Source of the DNA: Mastigias papua
Taxonomy: Eukaryota > Cnidaria > Scyphozoa > Rhizostomeae > Mastigiidae
Assembly: GCA_964019165.1 (NCBI GenBank)
Contig: OZ025287.1
Location: 5,502,844-5,566,843 of the forward strand
Length of the DNA stretch: 64,000 nt
Direction: 5' to 3'
The notes under the pieces were generated by a model. It searched no databases, was not told where the DNA came from, and saw only the letters and a list, made by a program, of their open reading frames with translations. This document shows positions 36,001 to 51,600 of the stretch, piece by piece (positions within the stretch are counted from its first letter, which is position 1; each line of letters starts with the position of its first letter). Position numbers and translations under genes: made by a program.

Positions 36001-38359
36001 TGGAACAGCATCAATCTCCTACATTAAAGGTCTTTTACATCTACCGTTACACCGATGCCAATAGTTTAGACAATGTTTCCAACTCAGATCAGGGATAGTC
36101 TTTGTTTTTACAGTATATACGGCAATAGGACTGTAAAGTGCTTTACATGTCGCAAAACTGACAATACTGTCAAAGTATCACATTTGACTATAAGTACGTG
36201 TGTCATAGCCCCAACACATAATCTAAGCGTATTTCTACTGTGTATCTAGCATTTATAATATGATATGACGATCAGATGTGAAATCATTGCTGTATTTTAA
36301 TTGTTTGCACACTTAGGCAGTTTAGGCCCATTACAAGCAATAACAACATGTGCATACACTGTGTGATGGTTGAAATTCAATGGAACAGCATCAATCTCAT
36401 ACATTAAAGGTCTTTTACATCTACCGTTACACCGATGCCAATAGTTTAGACAATGTTTCCAACTCAGATCAGGGATAGTCTTTGTTTTTACAGTATATAC
36501 GGCAATAGGACTGTAAAGTGCTTTACATGTCGCAAAACTGACAATACTGTCAAAGTATCACATTTGACTATAAGTACGTGTGTCATAGCCCCAACACATA
36601 ATCTACGCGTATTTCTACTGTGTATCTAGCATTTATAATATGATATGACGATCAGATGTGAAATCATTGCTGTATTTTAAGTGTTTGCACACTTAGGCAG
36701 TTTAGGCCCATTACAAGCAATAACAACATGTGCATACACTGTGTGATGGTTGAAATTCAATGGAACAGCATCAATCTCCTACATTAAAGGTCTTTTACAT
36801 CTACCGTTACACCGATGCCAATAGTTTAGACAATGTTTCCAACTCAGATTAGCGTTAGTCTTTGTTTTTACAGTATATACGGCAATAGGATTGTAAAGTG
36901 CTTTACATGTCGCAAAACTGACAATACTGTCAAAGTGTCACATTTGAATATAAGTACGTGTGTCATAGCCCCAACACATAATCTAATCGTATTTCTACTG
37001 TGTATCTAGCATTTATAATATGATATGACGATCAGATGTGCAATCATTGCTGTATTTTAAGTGTTTGCACACTTAGGCAGTTTAGGCCCATTACAAGCAA
37101 TAACAACATGTGCATACACTGTGTGATGGTTGAAATTCAATGGAACAGCATCAATCTCATACATTAACGGTCTTTTACATCTACCGTTACACCGATGCCA
37201 ATAGTTTAGACAATGTTTCCAACTCAGATCAGGGATAGTCTTTGTTTTTACAGTATATACGGCAATAGGACAGTAAAGTGCTTTACATGTCGCAAAACTG
37301 ACAATACTGTCAAAGTATCACATTTGACTATAAGTACGTGTGTCATAGCCCCAACACATAATCTAAGCGTATTTCTACTGTGTATCTAGCATTTATAATA
37401 TGATATGACGATCAGATGTGCAATCATTGCTGTATTTTAATTGTTTGCACACTTAGGCAGTTTAGGCCCATTACAAGCAATAACAACATGTGCATACACT
37501 GTGTGATGGTTGAAATTCAATGGAACAGCATCAATCTCATACATTAAAGGTCTTTTACATCTACCGTTACACCGATGCCAATAGTTTAGACAATGTTTCC
37601 AACTCAGATCAGGGATAGTCTTTGTTTTTACAGTATATACGGCAATAGGACTGTAAAGTGCTTTACATGTCGCAAAACTGACAATACTGTCAAAGTATCA
37701 CATTTGACTATAAGTACGTGTGTCATAGCCCCAACACATAATCTAAGCGTATTTCTACTGTGTATCTAGCATTTATAATATGATGTGACGATCAGATGTG
37801 AAATCATTGCTGTATTTTAAGTGTTTGCACACTTAGGCAGTTTAGGCCCATTACAAGCAATAACAACATGTGCATACACTGTGTGATGGTTGAAATTCAA
37901 TGGAACAGCATCAATCTCCTACATTAAAGGTCTTTTACATCTACCGTTACACCGATGCCAATAGTTTAGACAATGTTTCCAACTCAGATTAGCGTTAGTC
38001 TTTGTTTTTACAGTATATACGGCAATAGGATTGTAAAGTGCTTTACATGTCGCAAAACTGACAATACTGTCAAAGTGTCACATTTGACTATAAGTACGTG
38101 TGTCATAGCCCCAACACATAATCTAAGCGTATTTCTACTGTGTATCTAGCATTTATAATATGATATGACGATCAGATGTGCAATCATTGCTGTATTTTAA
38201 GTGTTTGCACACTTAGGCAGTTTAGGCCCATTACAAGCAATAACAACATGTGCATACACTGTGTGATGGTTGAAATTCAATGGAACAGCATCAATCTCAT
38301 ACATTAACGGTCTTTTACATCTACCGTTACACCGATGCCAATAGTTTAGACAATGTTTC
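33040..38359 (+). repeat. 7-unit higher-order repeat (2660 bp), two copies
   Basis: Copies at 33040-35699 and 35700-38359 share the order E, E (TTAATTG), E (CTACGCG), A-like with GGATTG plus TTGAATA and CTAATCG, E (TTAATTG), E, A-like with GGATTG. The private pair TTGAATA/CTAATCG occurs only in the units at 34180 and 36840 in this form. A few single-base differences separate the copies, for example GGACAG near 37270 and TGATGTGACG near 37786. Confidence 0.85.
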
Positions 38360-41019
38360 CAACTCAGATTAGCGTTAGTCTTTGTTTTTACAGTATATAC
38401 GGCAATAGGACTGTAAATAGCTTTACATGTCGCAAAACTGACAATACTGTCAAAGTGTCACATTTGACTATAAGTACGTGTGTCATAGCACCAACACATA
38501 ATCTAAGCATGTTTCTATTGTGTCTCTAGCATTTATAATATGATATGACGATCAGATGTGCAATCATTGCTGTATTTTAAGTGTTTGCACACTTAGGCAG
38601 TTTAGGCCCATTACAAGCAATAACAACATGTGCATACACTGTGTGATGGTTGAAATTCAATGGAACAGCATCAATCTCATACATTAAAGGTCTTTTACAT
38701 CTACCGTTACACCGATGCCAATAGTTTAGACAATGTTTCCATCTCAGATCAGGGATAGTCTTTGTTTTTACAGTATATACGGCAATAGGACTGTAAAGTG
38801 CTTTACATGTCGCAAAACTGACAATACTGTCAAAGTGTCACATTTGACTATAAGTACGTGTGTCATAGCCCCATCACATAATCTACGCGTATTTCTACTG
38901 TGTATCTAGCATTTATAATATGATATGACGATCAGATGTGCAATCATTGCTGTATTTTAAGTGTTTGCACACTTAGGCAGTTTAGGCCCATTACAAGCAA
39001 TAACAACATGTGCATACACTGTGTGATGGTTGAAATTCAATGGAACAGCATCAATCTCATACATTAAAGGTCTTTTACATCTACCGTTACACCGATGCCA
39101 ATAGTTTAGACAATGTTTCCAACTCAGATCAGGGATAGTCTTTGTTTTTACAGTATATACGGCAATAGGACTGTAAAGTGCTTTACATGTCGCAAAGCTG
39201 ACAATACTGTCAAAGTATCACATTTGACTATAAGTACGTGTGTCATAGCCCCAACACATAATCTAAGCGTATTTCTACTGTGTATCTAGCATTTATAATA
39301 TGATATGACGATCAGATGTGAAATCATTGCTGTATTTTAAGTGTTTGCACACTTAGGCAGTTTAGGCCCATTACAAGCAATAACAACATGTGCATACACT
39401 GTGTGATGGTTGAAATTCAATGGAACAGCATCAATCTCCTACATTAAAGGTCTTTTACATCTACCGTTACACCGATGCCAATAGTTTAGACAATGTTTCC
39501 AACTCAGATTAGCGTTAGTCTTTGTTTTTACAGTATATACGGCAATAGGATTGTAAAGTGCTTTACATGTCGCAAAACTGACAATACTGTCAAAGTGTCA
39601 CATTTGAATATAAGTACGTGTGTCATAGCCCCAACACATAATCTAAGCGTATTTCTACTGTGTATCTAGCATTTATAATATGATATGACGATCAGATGTG
39701 CAATCATTGCTGTATTTTAAGTGTTTGCACACTTAGGCAGTTTAGGCCCATTACAAGCAATAACAACATGTGCATACACTGTGTGATGGTTGAAATTCAA
39801 TGGAACAGCATCAATCTCATACATTAACGGTCTTTTACATCTACCGTTACACCGATGCCAATAGTTTAGACAATGTTTCCAACTCAGATTAGCGTTAGTC
39901 TTTGTTTTTACAGTATATACGGCAATAGGACTGTAAATAGCTTTACATGTCGCAAAACTGACAATACTGTCAAAGTGTCACATTTGACTATAAGTACGTG
40001 TGTCATAGCACCAACACATAATCTAAGCATGTTTCTATTGTGTCTCTAGCATTTATAATATGATATGACGATCAGATGTGCAATCATTGCTGTATTTTAA
40101 GTGTTTGCACACTTAGGCAGTTTAGGCCCATTACAAGCAATAACAACATGTGCATACACTGTGTGATGGTTGAAATTCAATGGAACAGCATCAATCTCAT
40201 ACATTAAAGGTCTTTTACATCTACCGTTACACCGATGCCAATAGTTTAGACAATGTTTCCATCTCAGATCAGGGATAGTCTTTGTTTTTACAGTATATAC
40301 GGCAATAGGACTGTAAAGTGCTTTACATGTCGCAAAACTGACAATACTGTCAAAGTGTCACATTTGACTATAAGTACGTGTGTCATAGCCCCATCACATA
40401 ATCTACGCGTATTTCTACTGTGTATCTAGCATTTATAATATGATATGACGATCAGATGTGCAATCATTGCTGTATTTTAAGTGTTTGCACACTTAGGCAG
40501 TTTAGGCCCATTACAAGCAATAACAACATGTGTATACACTGTGTGATGGTTGAAATTCAATGGAACAGCATCAATCTCATACATTAAAGGTCTTTTACAT
40601 CTACCGTTACACCGATGCCAATAGTTTAGACAATGTTTCCAACTCAGATTAGGGATAGTCTTTGTTTTTACAGTATATACGGCAATAGGACTGTAAAGTG
40701 CTTTACATGTCGCAAAACTGACAATACTGTCAAAGTGTCACATTTGACTATAAGTACGTGTGTCATAGCCCCAACACATAATCTAAGCGTATTTCTACTG
40801 TGTATCTAGCATTTATAATTTGATGTGATGATGAGATGTGCAATCATTGCTGTATTTTAAGTGTTTGCACACTTAGGCAGTTTAGGCCCATTACAAGCAA
40901 TAACAACATGTGCATACACTGTGTGATGGTTGAAATTCAATGGAACAGCATCAATCTCATACATTAACGGTCTTTTACATCTACCGTTACACCGATGCCA
41001 ATAGTTTAGACAATGTTTC
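37980..41019 (+). repeat. 4-unit periodicity (1520 bp)
   Basis: Units at 37980, 38360 and 38740 recur at 39500, 39880 and 40260. The marker is the odd unit at 38360 and 39880, with GTAAATAGC, TAGCACC, AAGCATGTTTC and TGTCTCTAG. It is followed by a unit starting CCATCTCAG. The fourth units (39120 and 40640) differ, so the repeat is partial. A relative of the odd unit recurs at 42920. Confidence 0.8.
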
Positions 41020-44000
41020 CAACTCAGATTAGGGATAGTCTTTGGTTTTACAGTATATACGGCAATAGGACTGTAAAGTGCTTTACATGTCGCAAAACTG
41101 ACAATACTGTCAAAGTGTCACATTTGACTATAAGTACGTGTGTCATAGCCCCAACACATAATCTAAGCGTATTTCTACTGTTTATCTAGCATTTATAATA
41201 TGATATGACGATCAGATGTGCAATCATTGCTGTATTTTAAGTGTTTGCACACTTAGGCAGTTTAGGCCCATTACAAGCAATAACAACATGTGCATACACT
41301 GTGTGATGGTTGAAATTCAATGGAACAGCATCAATCTCCTACATTAAAGGTCTTTTACATCTACCGTTACACCGATGCCAATAGTTTAGACAATGTTTCC
41401 AACTCAGATTAGGGATAGTCTTTGTTTTTACAGTATATACGGCAATAGGACTGTAAAGTGCTTTACATGTCGCAAAACTGACAATACTGTCAAAGTGTCA
41501 CATTTGGCTATAAGTACGTGTGTCATAGCACCAACACATAATCTAAGCATGTTTCTACTGTGTCTCTAGCATTTATAATATGATATGACGATCAGATGTG
41601 CAATCATTGCTGTATTTTAAGTGTTTGCACACTTAGGCAGTTTAGGCCCATTACAAGCAATAACAACATGTGCATACACTGTGTGATGGTTGAAATTCAA
41701 TGGAACAGCATCAATCTCCTACATTAAAGGTCTTTTACATCTACCGTTACACCGATGCCAATAGTTTAGACAATGTTTCCAACTCAGATTAGCGTTAGTC
41801 TTTGTTTTTACAGTATATACGGCAATAGGACTGTAAAGTGCTTTACATGTCGCAAAACTGACAATACTGTCAAAGTGTCACATTTGACTATAAGTACGTG
41901 TGTCATAGCCCCAACACATAATCTAAGCGTATTTCTACTGTGTATCTAGCATTTATAATATGATATGACGATCAGATGTGCAATCATTGCTGTATTTTAA
42001 GTGTTTGCACACTTAGGCAGTTTAGGCCCATTACAAGCAATAACAACATGTGCATACACTGTGTGATGGTTGAAATTCAATGGAACAGCATCAATCTCAT
42101 ACATTAAAGGTCTTTTACATCTACCGTTACACCGATGCCAATAGTTTAGACAATGTTTCCAACTCAGATCAGGGATAGTCTTTGTTTTTACAGTATATAC
42201 GGCAATAGGACTGTAAAGTGCTTTACATGTCGCAAAACTGACAATACTGTCAAAGTATCACATTTGACTATAAGTACGTGTGTCATAGCCCCAACACATA
42301 ATCTAAGCGTATTTCTACTGTGTATCTAGCATTTATAATATGATATGACGATCAGATGTGAAATCATTGCTGTATTTTAATTGTTTGCACACTTAGGCAG
42401 TTTAGGCCCATTACAAGCAATAACAACATGTGCATACACTGTGTGATGCTTGAAATTCAATGGAACAGCATCAATCTCATACATTAAAGGCCTTTTACAT
42501 CTACCGTTACACCGATGCCAATAGTTTAGACAATGTTTCCATCTCAGATCAGGGATAGTCTTTGTTTTTACAGTATATACGGCAATAGGACTGTAAAGTG
42601 CTTTACATGTCGCAAAACTGACAATACTGTCAAAGTATCACATTTGACTATAAGTACGTGTGTCATAGCCCCAACACATAATCTAAGCGTATTTCTACTG
42701 TGTATCTAGCATTTATAATATGATATGACGATCAGATGTGAAATCATTGCTGTATTTTAAGTGTTTGCACACTTAGGCAGTTTAGGCCCATTACAAGCAA
42801 TAACAACATGTGCATACACTGTGTGATGGTTGAAATTCAATGGAACAGCATCAATCTCATACATTAACGGTCTTTTACATCTACCGTTACACCGATGCCA
42901 ATAGTTTAGACAATGTTTCCAACTCAGATTAGCGTTAGTCTTTGTTTTTACAGTATATACGGCAATAGGACTGTAAATAGCTTTACATGTCGCAAAACTG
43001 ACAATACTGTCAAAGTGTCACATTTGACTATAAGTACGTGTGTCATAGCACCAACACATAATCTAAGCATGTTTCTACTGTGTCTCTAGCATTTATAATA
43101 TGATATGACGATCAGATGTGCAATCATTGCTGTATTTTAAGTGTTTGCACACTTAGGCAGTTTAGGCCCATTACAAGCAATAACAACATGTGCATACACT
43201 GTGTGATGGTTGAAATTCAATGGAACAGCATCAATCTCATACATTAACGGTCTTTTACATCTACCGTTACACCGATGCCAATAGTTTAGACAATGTTTCC
43301 ATCTCAGATCAGGGATAGTCTTTGTTTTTACAGTATATACGGCAATAGGACTGTAAAGTGCTTTACATGTCGCAAAACTGACAATACTGTCAAAGTATCA
43401 CATTTGACTATAAGTACGTGTGTCATAGCCCCAACACATAATCTAAGCGTATTTCTACTGTGTATCTAGCATTTATAATATGATATGACGATCAGATGTG
43501 AAATCATTGCTGTATTTTAAGTGTTTGCACACTTAGGCAGTTTAGGCCCATTACAAGCAATAACAACATGTGCATACACTGAGTGATGGTTGAAATTCAA
43601 TGGAACAGCATCAATCTCCTACATTAAAGGTCTTTTACATCTACCGTTACACCGATGCCAATAGTTTAGACAATGTTTCCAACTCAGATTAGCGTTAGTC
43701 TTTGTTTTTACAGTATATACGGCAATAGGACTGTAAAGTGCTTTACATGTCGCAAAACTGACAATACTGTCAAAGTGTCACATTTGACTATAAGTACGTG
43801 TGTCATAGCCCCAACACATAATCTAAGCGTATTTCTACTGTGTATCTAGCATTTATAATATGATATGACGATCAGATGTGCAATCATTGCTGTATTTTAA
43901 GTGTTTGCACACTTAGGCAGTTTAGGCCCATTACAAGCAATAACAACATGTGCATACACTGTGTGATGGTTGAAATTCAATGGAACAGCATCAATCTCAT

Positions 44001-44439
44001 ACATTAAAGGTCTTTTACATCTACCGTTACACCGATGCCAATAGTTTAGACAATGTTTCCAACTCAGATCAGGGATAGTCTTTGTTTTTACAGTATATAC
44101 GGCAATAGGACTGTAAAGTGCTTTACATGTCGCAAAACTGACAATACTGTCAAAGTATCACATTTGACTATAAGTACGTGTGTCATAGCCCCAACACATA
44201 ATCTAAGCGTATTTCTACTGTGTATCTATCATTTATAATATGATATGACGATCAGATGTGAAATCATTGCTGTATTTTAATTGTTTGCACACTTAGGCAG
44301 TTTAGGCCCATTACAAGCAATAACAACATGTGCATACACTGTGTGATGGTTGAAATTCAATGGAACAGCATCAATCTCATACATTAAAGGTCTTTTACAT
44401 CTACCGTTACACCGATGCCAATAGTTTAGACAATGTTTC

Positions 44440-47400
44440 CAACTCAGATCAGGGATAGTCTTTGTTTTTACAGTATATACGGCAATAGGACTGTAAAGTG
44501 CTTTACATGTCGCAAAACTGACAATACTGTCAAAGTGTCACATTTGACTATAAGTACGTGTGTCATAGCCCCAACACATAATCTAAGCGTATTTCTACTG
44601 TGTATCTAGCATTTATAATATGATATGACGATCAGATGTGAAATCATTGCTGTATTTTAAGTGTTTGCACACTTAGGCAGTTTAGGCCCATTACAAGCAA
44701 TAACAACATGTGCATACACTGTGTGATGGTTGAAATTCAATGGAACAGCATCAATCTCCTACATTAAAGGTCGTTTACATCTACCGTTACACCGATGCCA
44801 ATAGTTTAGACAATGTTTCCAACTCAGATTAGCGTTATTCTTTGTTGTTATAGTATATACGGCAATAGGACTGTAAAGTGCTTTACATGTCGCAAAACTG
44901 ACAATACTGTCAAAGTGTCACATTTGACTATAAGTACGTGTGTCATAGCCCCAACACATAATCTAAGCGTATTTCTACTGTGTATCTATCATTTATAATA
45001 TGATATGACGATCAGATGTGCAATCATTGCTGTATTTTAAGTGTTTGCACACTTAGGCAGTTTAGGCCCATTACAAGCAATAACAATATGTGCATATACT
45101 GTGTGATGGTTGAAATTCAATGGAACAGCATCAATCTCATACATTAAAGGTCTTTTACATCTACCGTTACACCGATGCCAATAGTTTAGACAATGTTTCC
45201 AACTCATATTAGGGATAGTCTTTGTTTTTACAGTATATACGGCAATAGGACTGTAAAGTGCTTTACATGTCGCAAAACTGACAATACTGTCAAAGTGTCA
45301 CATTTGACTATAAGTACGTGTGTCATAGCCCCAACACATAATCTAAGCGTATTTCTACTGTGTATCTAGCATTTATAATATGATATGACGATCAGATGTG
45401 CAATCATTGCTGTATTTTAAGTGTTTGCACACTTAGGCAGTTTAGGCCCATTACAAGCAATAACAACATGTGCATACACTGTGTGATGGTTGAAATTCAA
45501 TGGAACAGCATCAATCTCATACATTAAAATTCTTTTACATCTACCGTTACACCGATGCCAATAGTTTAGACAATGTTTCCAACTCAGATTAGGGATAGTC
45601 TTTGCTTTTACAGTATATACGGCAATAGGACTGTAAAGTGCTTTACATGTCGCAAAACTGACAATACTGTCAAAGTGTCACATTTGACTATAAGTACGTG
45701 TGTCATAGCCCCAACACATAATCTAAGCCTATTTCTACTGTGTATCTAGCATTTATAATATGATATGACGATCAGATGTGCAATCATTGCTGTATTTTAA
45801 GTGTTTGCACACTTAGGCAGTTTAGGCCCATTACAAGCAATAACAACATGTGCATACACTGTGTGATGGTTGAAATTCAATGGAACAGCATCAATCTCAT
45901 ACATTAAAGGTCTTTTACATCTAACGTTACACCGATGCCAATAGTTTAGACAATGTCTCCAACTCAGATTAGCGTTATTCTTTGTTTTTATAGTATATAC
46001 GGCAATAGGATTGTAAAGTGCTTTACATGTCGCAAAACTGACAATACTGTCAAAGTGTCACATTTGACTATAAGTACGTGTGTCATAGCCCCAACACATA
46101 ATCTAAGCGTATTTCTACTGTGTATCTAGCATTTATAATATGATATGACGATCAGATGTGCAATCATTGCTGTATTTTAAGTGTTTGCACACTTAGGCAG
46201 TTTAGGCCCATTACAAGCAATAACAACATGTGCATACACTGTGTGATGGTTGAAATTGAATGGAACAGCATCAATCTCATACATTAAAGGTCTTTTACAT
46301 CTAACTTTACACCGATGCCAATAGTTTAGACAATGTCTCCAACTCAGATTAGCGTTATTCTTTGTTGTTATAGTATATACGGCAATAGGATTGTAAAGTG
46401 CTTTACATGTCGCAAAACTGACAATACTGTCAAAGTGTCACATTTGACTATAAGTACGTGTGTCATAGCCCCAACACATAATCTAAGCGTATTTCTACTG
46501 TGTATCTAGCATTTATAATATGATATGACGATCAGATGTGCAATCATTGCTGTATGTTAAGTGTTTGCACACTTAGGCAGTTTAGGCCCATTACAAGCAA
46601 TAACAACATGTGCATACACTGTGTGATGGTTGAAATTCAATGGAACAGCATCAATCTCATACATTAAAGGTCTTTTACATCTACCGTTACACCGATGCCA
46701 ATAGTTTAGACAATGTTTCCAACTCAGATCAGGGATAGTCTTTGTTTTTACAGTATATACGGCAATAGGACTGTAAAGTGCTTTACATGTCGCAAAACTG
46801 ACAATACTGTCAAAGTGTCACATTTGACTATAAGTACGTGTGTCATAGCCCCAACACATAATCTAAGCGTATTTCTACTGTGTATCTAGCATTTATAATA
46901 TGATATGACGATCAGATGTGAAATCATTGCTGTATTTTAAGTGTTTGCACACTTAGGCAGTTTAGGCCCATTACAAGCAATAACAACATGTGCATACACT
47001 GTGTGATGGTTGAAATTCAATGGAACAGCATCAATCTCCTACATTAAAGGTCGTTTACATCTACCGTTACACCGATGCCAATAGTTTAGACAATGTTTCC
47101 AACTCAGATTAGCGTTATTCTTTGTTGTTATAGTATATACGGCAATAGGACTGTAAAGTGCTTTACATGTCGCAAAACTGACAATACTGTCAAAGTGTCA
47201 CATTTGACTATAAGTACGTGTGTCATAGCCCCAACACATAATCTAAGCGTATTTCTACTGTGTATCTATCATTTATAATATGATATGACGATCAGATGTG
47301 CAATCATTGCTGTATTTTAAGTGTTTGCACACTTAGGCAGTTTAGGCCCATTACAAGCAATAACAATATGTGCATATACTGTGTGATGGTTGAAATTCAA

Positions 47401-48619
47401 TGGAACAGCATCAATCTCATACATTAAAGGTCTTTTACATCTACCGTTACACCGATGCCAATAGTTTAGACAATGTTTCCAACTCATATTAGGGATAGTC
47501 TTTGTTTTTACAGTATATACGGCAATAGGACTGTAAAGTGCTTTACATGTCGCAAAACTGACAATACTGTCAAAGTGTCACATTTGACTATAAGTACGTG
47601 TGTCATAGCCCCAACACATAATCTAAGCGTATTTCTACTGTGTATCTAGCATTTATAATATGATATGACGATCAGATGTGAAATCATTGCTGTATTTTAA
47701 GTGTTTGCACACTTAGGCAGTTTAGGCCCATTACAAGCAATAACAACATGTGCATACACTGTGTGATGGTTGAAATTCAATGGAACAGCATCAATCTCCT
47801 ACATTAAAGGTCGTTTACATCTACCGTTACACCGATGCCAATAGTTTAGACAATGTTTCCAACTCAGATTAGCGTTATTCTTTGTTGTTATAGTATATAC
47901 GGCAATAGGACTGTAAAGTGCTTTACATGTCGCAAAACTGACAATACTGTCAAAGTGTCACATTTGACTATAAGTACGTGTGTCATAGCCCCAACACATA
48001 ATCTAAGCGTATTTCTACTGTGTATCTATCATTTATAATATGATATGACGATCAGATGTGCAATCATTGCTGTATTTTAAGTGTTTGCACACTTAGGCAG
48101 TTTAGGCCCATTACAAGCAATAACAATATGTGCATATACTGTGTGATGGTTGAAATTCAATGGAACAGCATCAATCTCATACATTAAAGGTCTTTTACAT
48201 CTACCGTTACACCGATGCCAATAGTTTAGACAATGTTTCCAACTCATATTAGGGATAGTCTTTGTTTTTACAGTATATACGGCAATAGGACTGTAAAGTG
48301 CTTTACATGTCGCAAAACTGACAATACTGTCAAAGTGTCACATTTGACTATAAGTACGTGTGTCATAGCCCCAACACATAATCTAAGCGTATTTCTACTG
48401 TGTATCTAGCATTTATAATATGATATGACGATCAGATGTGCAATCATTGCTGTATTTTAAGTGTTTGCACACTTAGGCAGTTTAGGCCCATTACAAGCAA
48501 TAACAACATGTGCATACACTGTGTGATGGTTGAAATTCAATGGAACAGCATCAATCTCATACATTAAAATTCTTTTACATCTACCGTTACACCGATGCCA
48601 ATAGTTTAGACAATGTTTC
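44440..48619 (+). repeat. Rearranged block with a 2-unit (760 bp) repeat
   Basis: The unit pair at 44440-45199 (marker TCGTTTACAT, then an ATTATTC/GGACTG unit) recurs at 46720-47479. The ATTATTC/GGACTG unit appears again at 47860, giving a dimer 47100-47859 and 47860-48619. The second unit of the first dimer (47480) is a hybrid of classes D and E. Confidence 0.8.
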
Positions 48620-51600
48620 CAACTCAGATTAGGGATAGTCTTTGCTTTTACAGTATATACGGCAATAGGACTGTAAAGTGCTTTACATGTCGCAAAACTG
48701 ACAATACTGTCAAAGTGTCACATTTGACTATAAGTACGTGTGTCATAGCCCCAACACATAATCTAAGCGTATTTCTACTGTGTATCTAGCATTTATAATA
48801 TGATATGACGATCAGATGTGCAATCATTGCTGTATGTTAAGTGTTTGCACACTTAGGCAGTTTAGGCCCATTACAAGCAATAACAACATGTGCATACACT
48901 GTGTGATGGTTGAAATTCAATGGAACAGCATCAATCTCATACATTGAAGGTCTTTTACATCTACCGTTACACCGATGCCAATAGTTTAGACAATGTTTCC
49001 AACTCAGATTAGCGTTAGTCTTTGTTTTTACAGTATATACGGCAATAGGACTGTAAAGTGCTTTACATGTCCCAAAACTGACAATACTGTCAAAGTGTCA
49101 CATTTGACTATAAGTACGTGTGTCATAGCCCCAACACATAATCTAAGCGTATTTCTACTGTGTATCTAGCATTTATAATATGATATGACGATCAGATGTG
49201 CAATCATTGCTGTATTTTAAGTGTTTGCACACTTAGGCAGTTTAGGCCCATTACAAGCAATAACAACATGTGCATATACTGTGTGATGGTTGAAATTGAA
49301 TGGAACAGCATCAATCTCATACATTAAAGGTCTTTTACATCTAACTTTACACCGATGCCAATAGTTTAGACAATGTCTCCAACTCAGATTAGCGTTATTC
49401 TTTGTTGTTATAGTATATACGGCAATAGGATTGTAAAGTGCTTTACATGTCGCAAAACTGACAATACTGTCAAAGTATCACATTTGAGTATAGGTACGTG
49501 TGTCATAGCCCCAACACATAATCTAAGCGTATGTCTACTGTGTATCTAGCATTTATAATATGATATGACGATCAGATGTGAAATCATTGCTGTATTTTAA
49601 GTGTTTGCACACTTAGGCAGTTTAGGCCCATTACAAGCAATAACAACATGTGCATACACTGTGTGATGGTTGAAATTCAATGGAACAGCATCAATCTCCT
49701 ACATTAAAGGTCTTTTACATCTACCGTTACACCGATGCCAATAGTTTAGACAATGTTTCCAACTCAGATTAGCGTTAGTCTTTGTTTTTACAGTATATAC
49801 GGCAATAGGACTGTAAAGTGCTTTACATGTCGCAAAACTGACAATACTGTCAAAGTGTCACATTTGAATATAAGTACGTGTGTCATAGCCCCAACACATA
49901 ATCTAAGCGTATTTCTACTGTGTATCTAGCATTTATAATATGATATGACGATCAGATGTGCAATCATTGCTGTATTTTAAGTGTTTGCACACTTAGGCAG
50001 TTTAGGCCCATTACAAGCAATAACAACATGTGCATACACTGTGTGATGGTTGAAATTCAATGGAACAGCATCAATCTCCTACATTAAAGGTCTTTTACAT
50101 CTACCGTTACACCGATGCCAATAGTTTAGACAATGTTTCCAACTCAGATTAGCGTTAGTCTTTGTTTTTACAGTATATACGGCAATAGGACTGTAAAGTG
50201 CTTTACATGTCGCAAAACTGACAATACTGTCAAAGTGTCACATTTGACTATAAGTACATGTGTCATAGCCCCAACACATAATCTAAGCGTATTTCTACTG
50301 TGTATCTAGCATTTATAATATGATATGACGATCAGATGTGCAATCATTGCTGTATTTTAAGTGTTTGCACACTTAGGCAGTTTAGGCCCATTACAAGCAA
50401 TAACAACATGTGCATACACTGTGTGATGGTTGAAATTCAATGGAACAGCATCAATCTCATACATTAAAGGTCTTTTACATCTACCGTTACACCGATGCCA
50501 ATAGTTTAGACAATGTTTCCAACTCAGATCAGGGATAGTCTTTGTTTTTACAGTATATACGGCAATAGGACTGTAAAGTGCTTTACATGTCGCAAAACTG
50601 ATAATACTGTCAAAGTATCACATTTGACTATAAGTACGTGTGTCATAGCACCAACACATAATCTAAGCGTATTTCTACTGTGTATCTATCATTTATAATA
50701 TGATATGACGATCAGATGTGCAATCATTGCTGTATTTTAAGTGTTTGCACACTTAGGCAGTTTAGGCCCATTACAAGCAATAACAACATGTGCATACACT
50801 GTGTGATGGTTGAAATTGAATGGAACAGCATCAATCTCATACATTAAAGGTCTTTTACATCTAACTTTACACCGATGCCAATAGTTTAGACAATGTCTCC
50901 AACTCAGATTAGCGTTATTCTTTGTTGTTATAGTATATACGGCAATAGGATTGTAAAGTGCTTTACATGTCGCAAAACTGACAATACTGTCAAAGTGTCA
51001 CATTTGACTATAAGTACGTGTGTCATAGCCCCAACACATAATCTAAGCGTATTTCTACTGTGTATCTATCATTTATAATATGATATGACGATCAGATGTG
51101 CAATCATTGCTGTATTTTAAGTGTTTGCACACTTAGGCAGTTTAGGCCCATTACAAGCAATAACAATATGTGCATATACTGTGTGATGGTTGAAATTCAA
51201 TGGAACAGCATCAATCTCATACATTAAAGGTCTTTTACATCTACCGTTACACCGATGCCAATAGTTTAGACAATGTTTCCAACTCATATTAGGGATAGTC
51301 TTTGTTTTTACAGTATATACGGCAATAGGACTGTAAAGTGCTTTACATGTCGCAAAACTGACAATACTGTCAAAGTGTCACATTTGACTATAAGTACGTG
51401 TGTCATAGCCCCAACACATAATCTAAGCGTATTTCTACTGTGTATCTAGCATTTATAATATGATATGACGATCAGATGTGCAATCATTGCTGTATTTTAA
51501 GTGTTTGCACACTTAGGCAGTTTAGGCCCATTACAAGCAATAACAACATGTGCATACACTGTGTGATGGTTGAAATTCAATGGAACAGCATCAATCTCAT

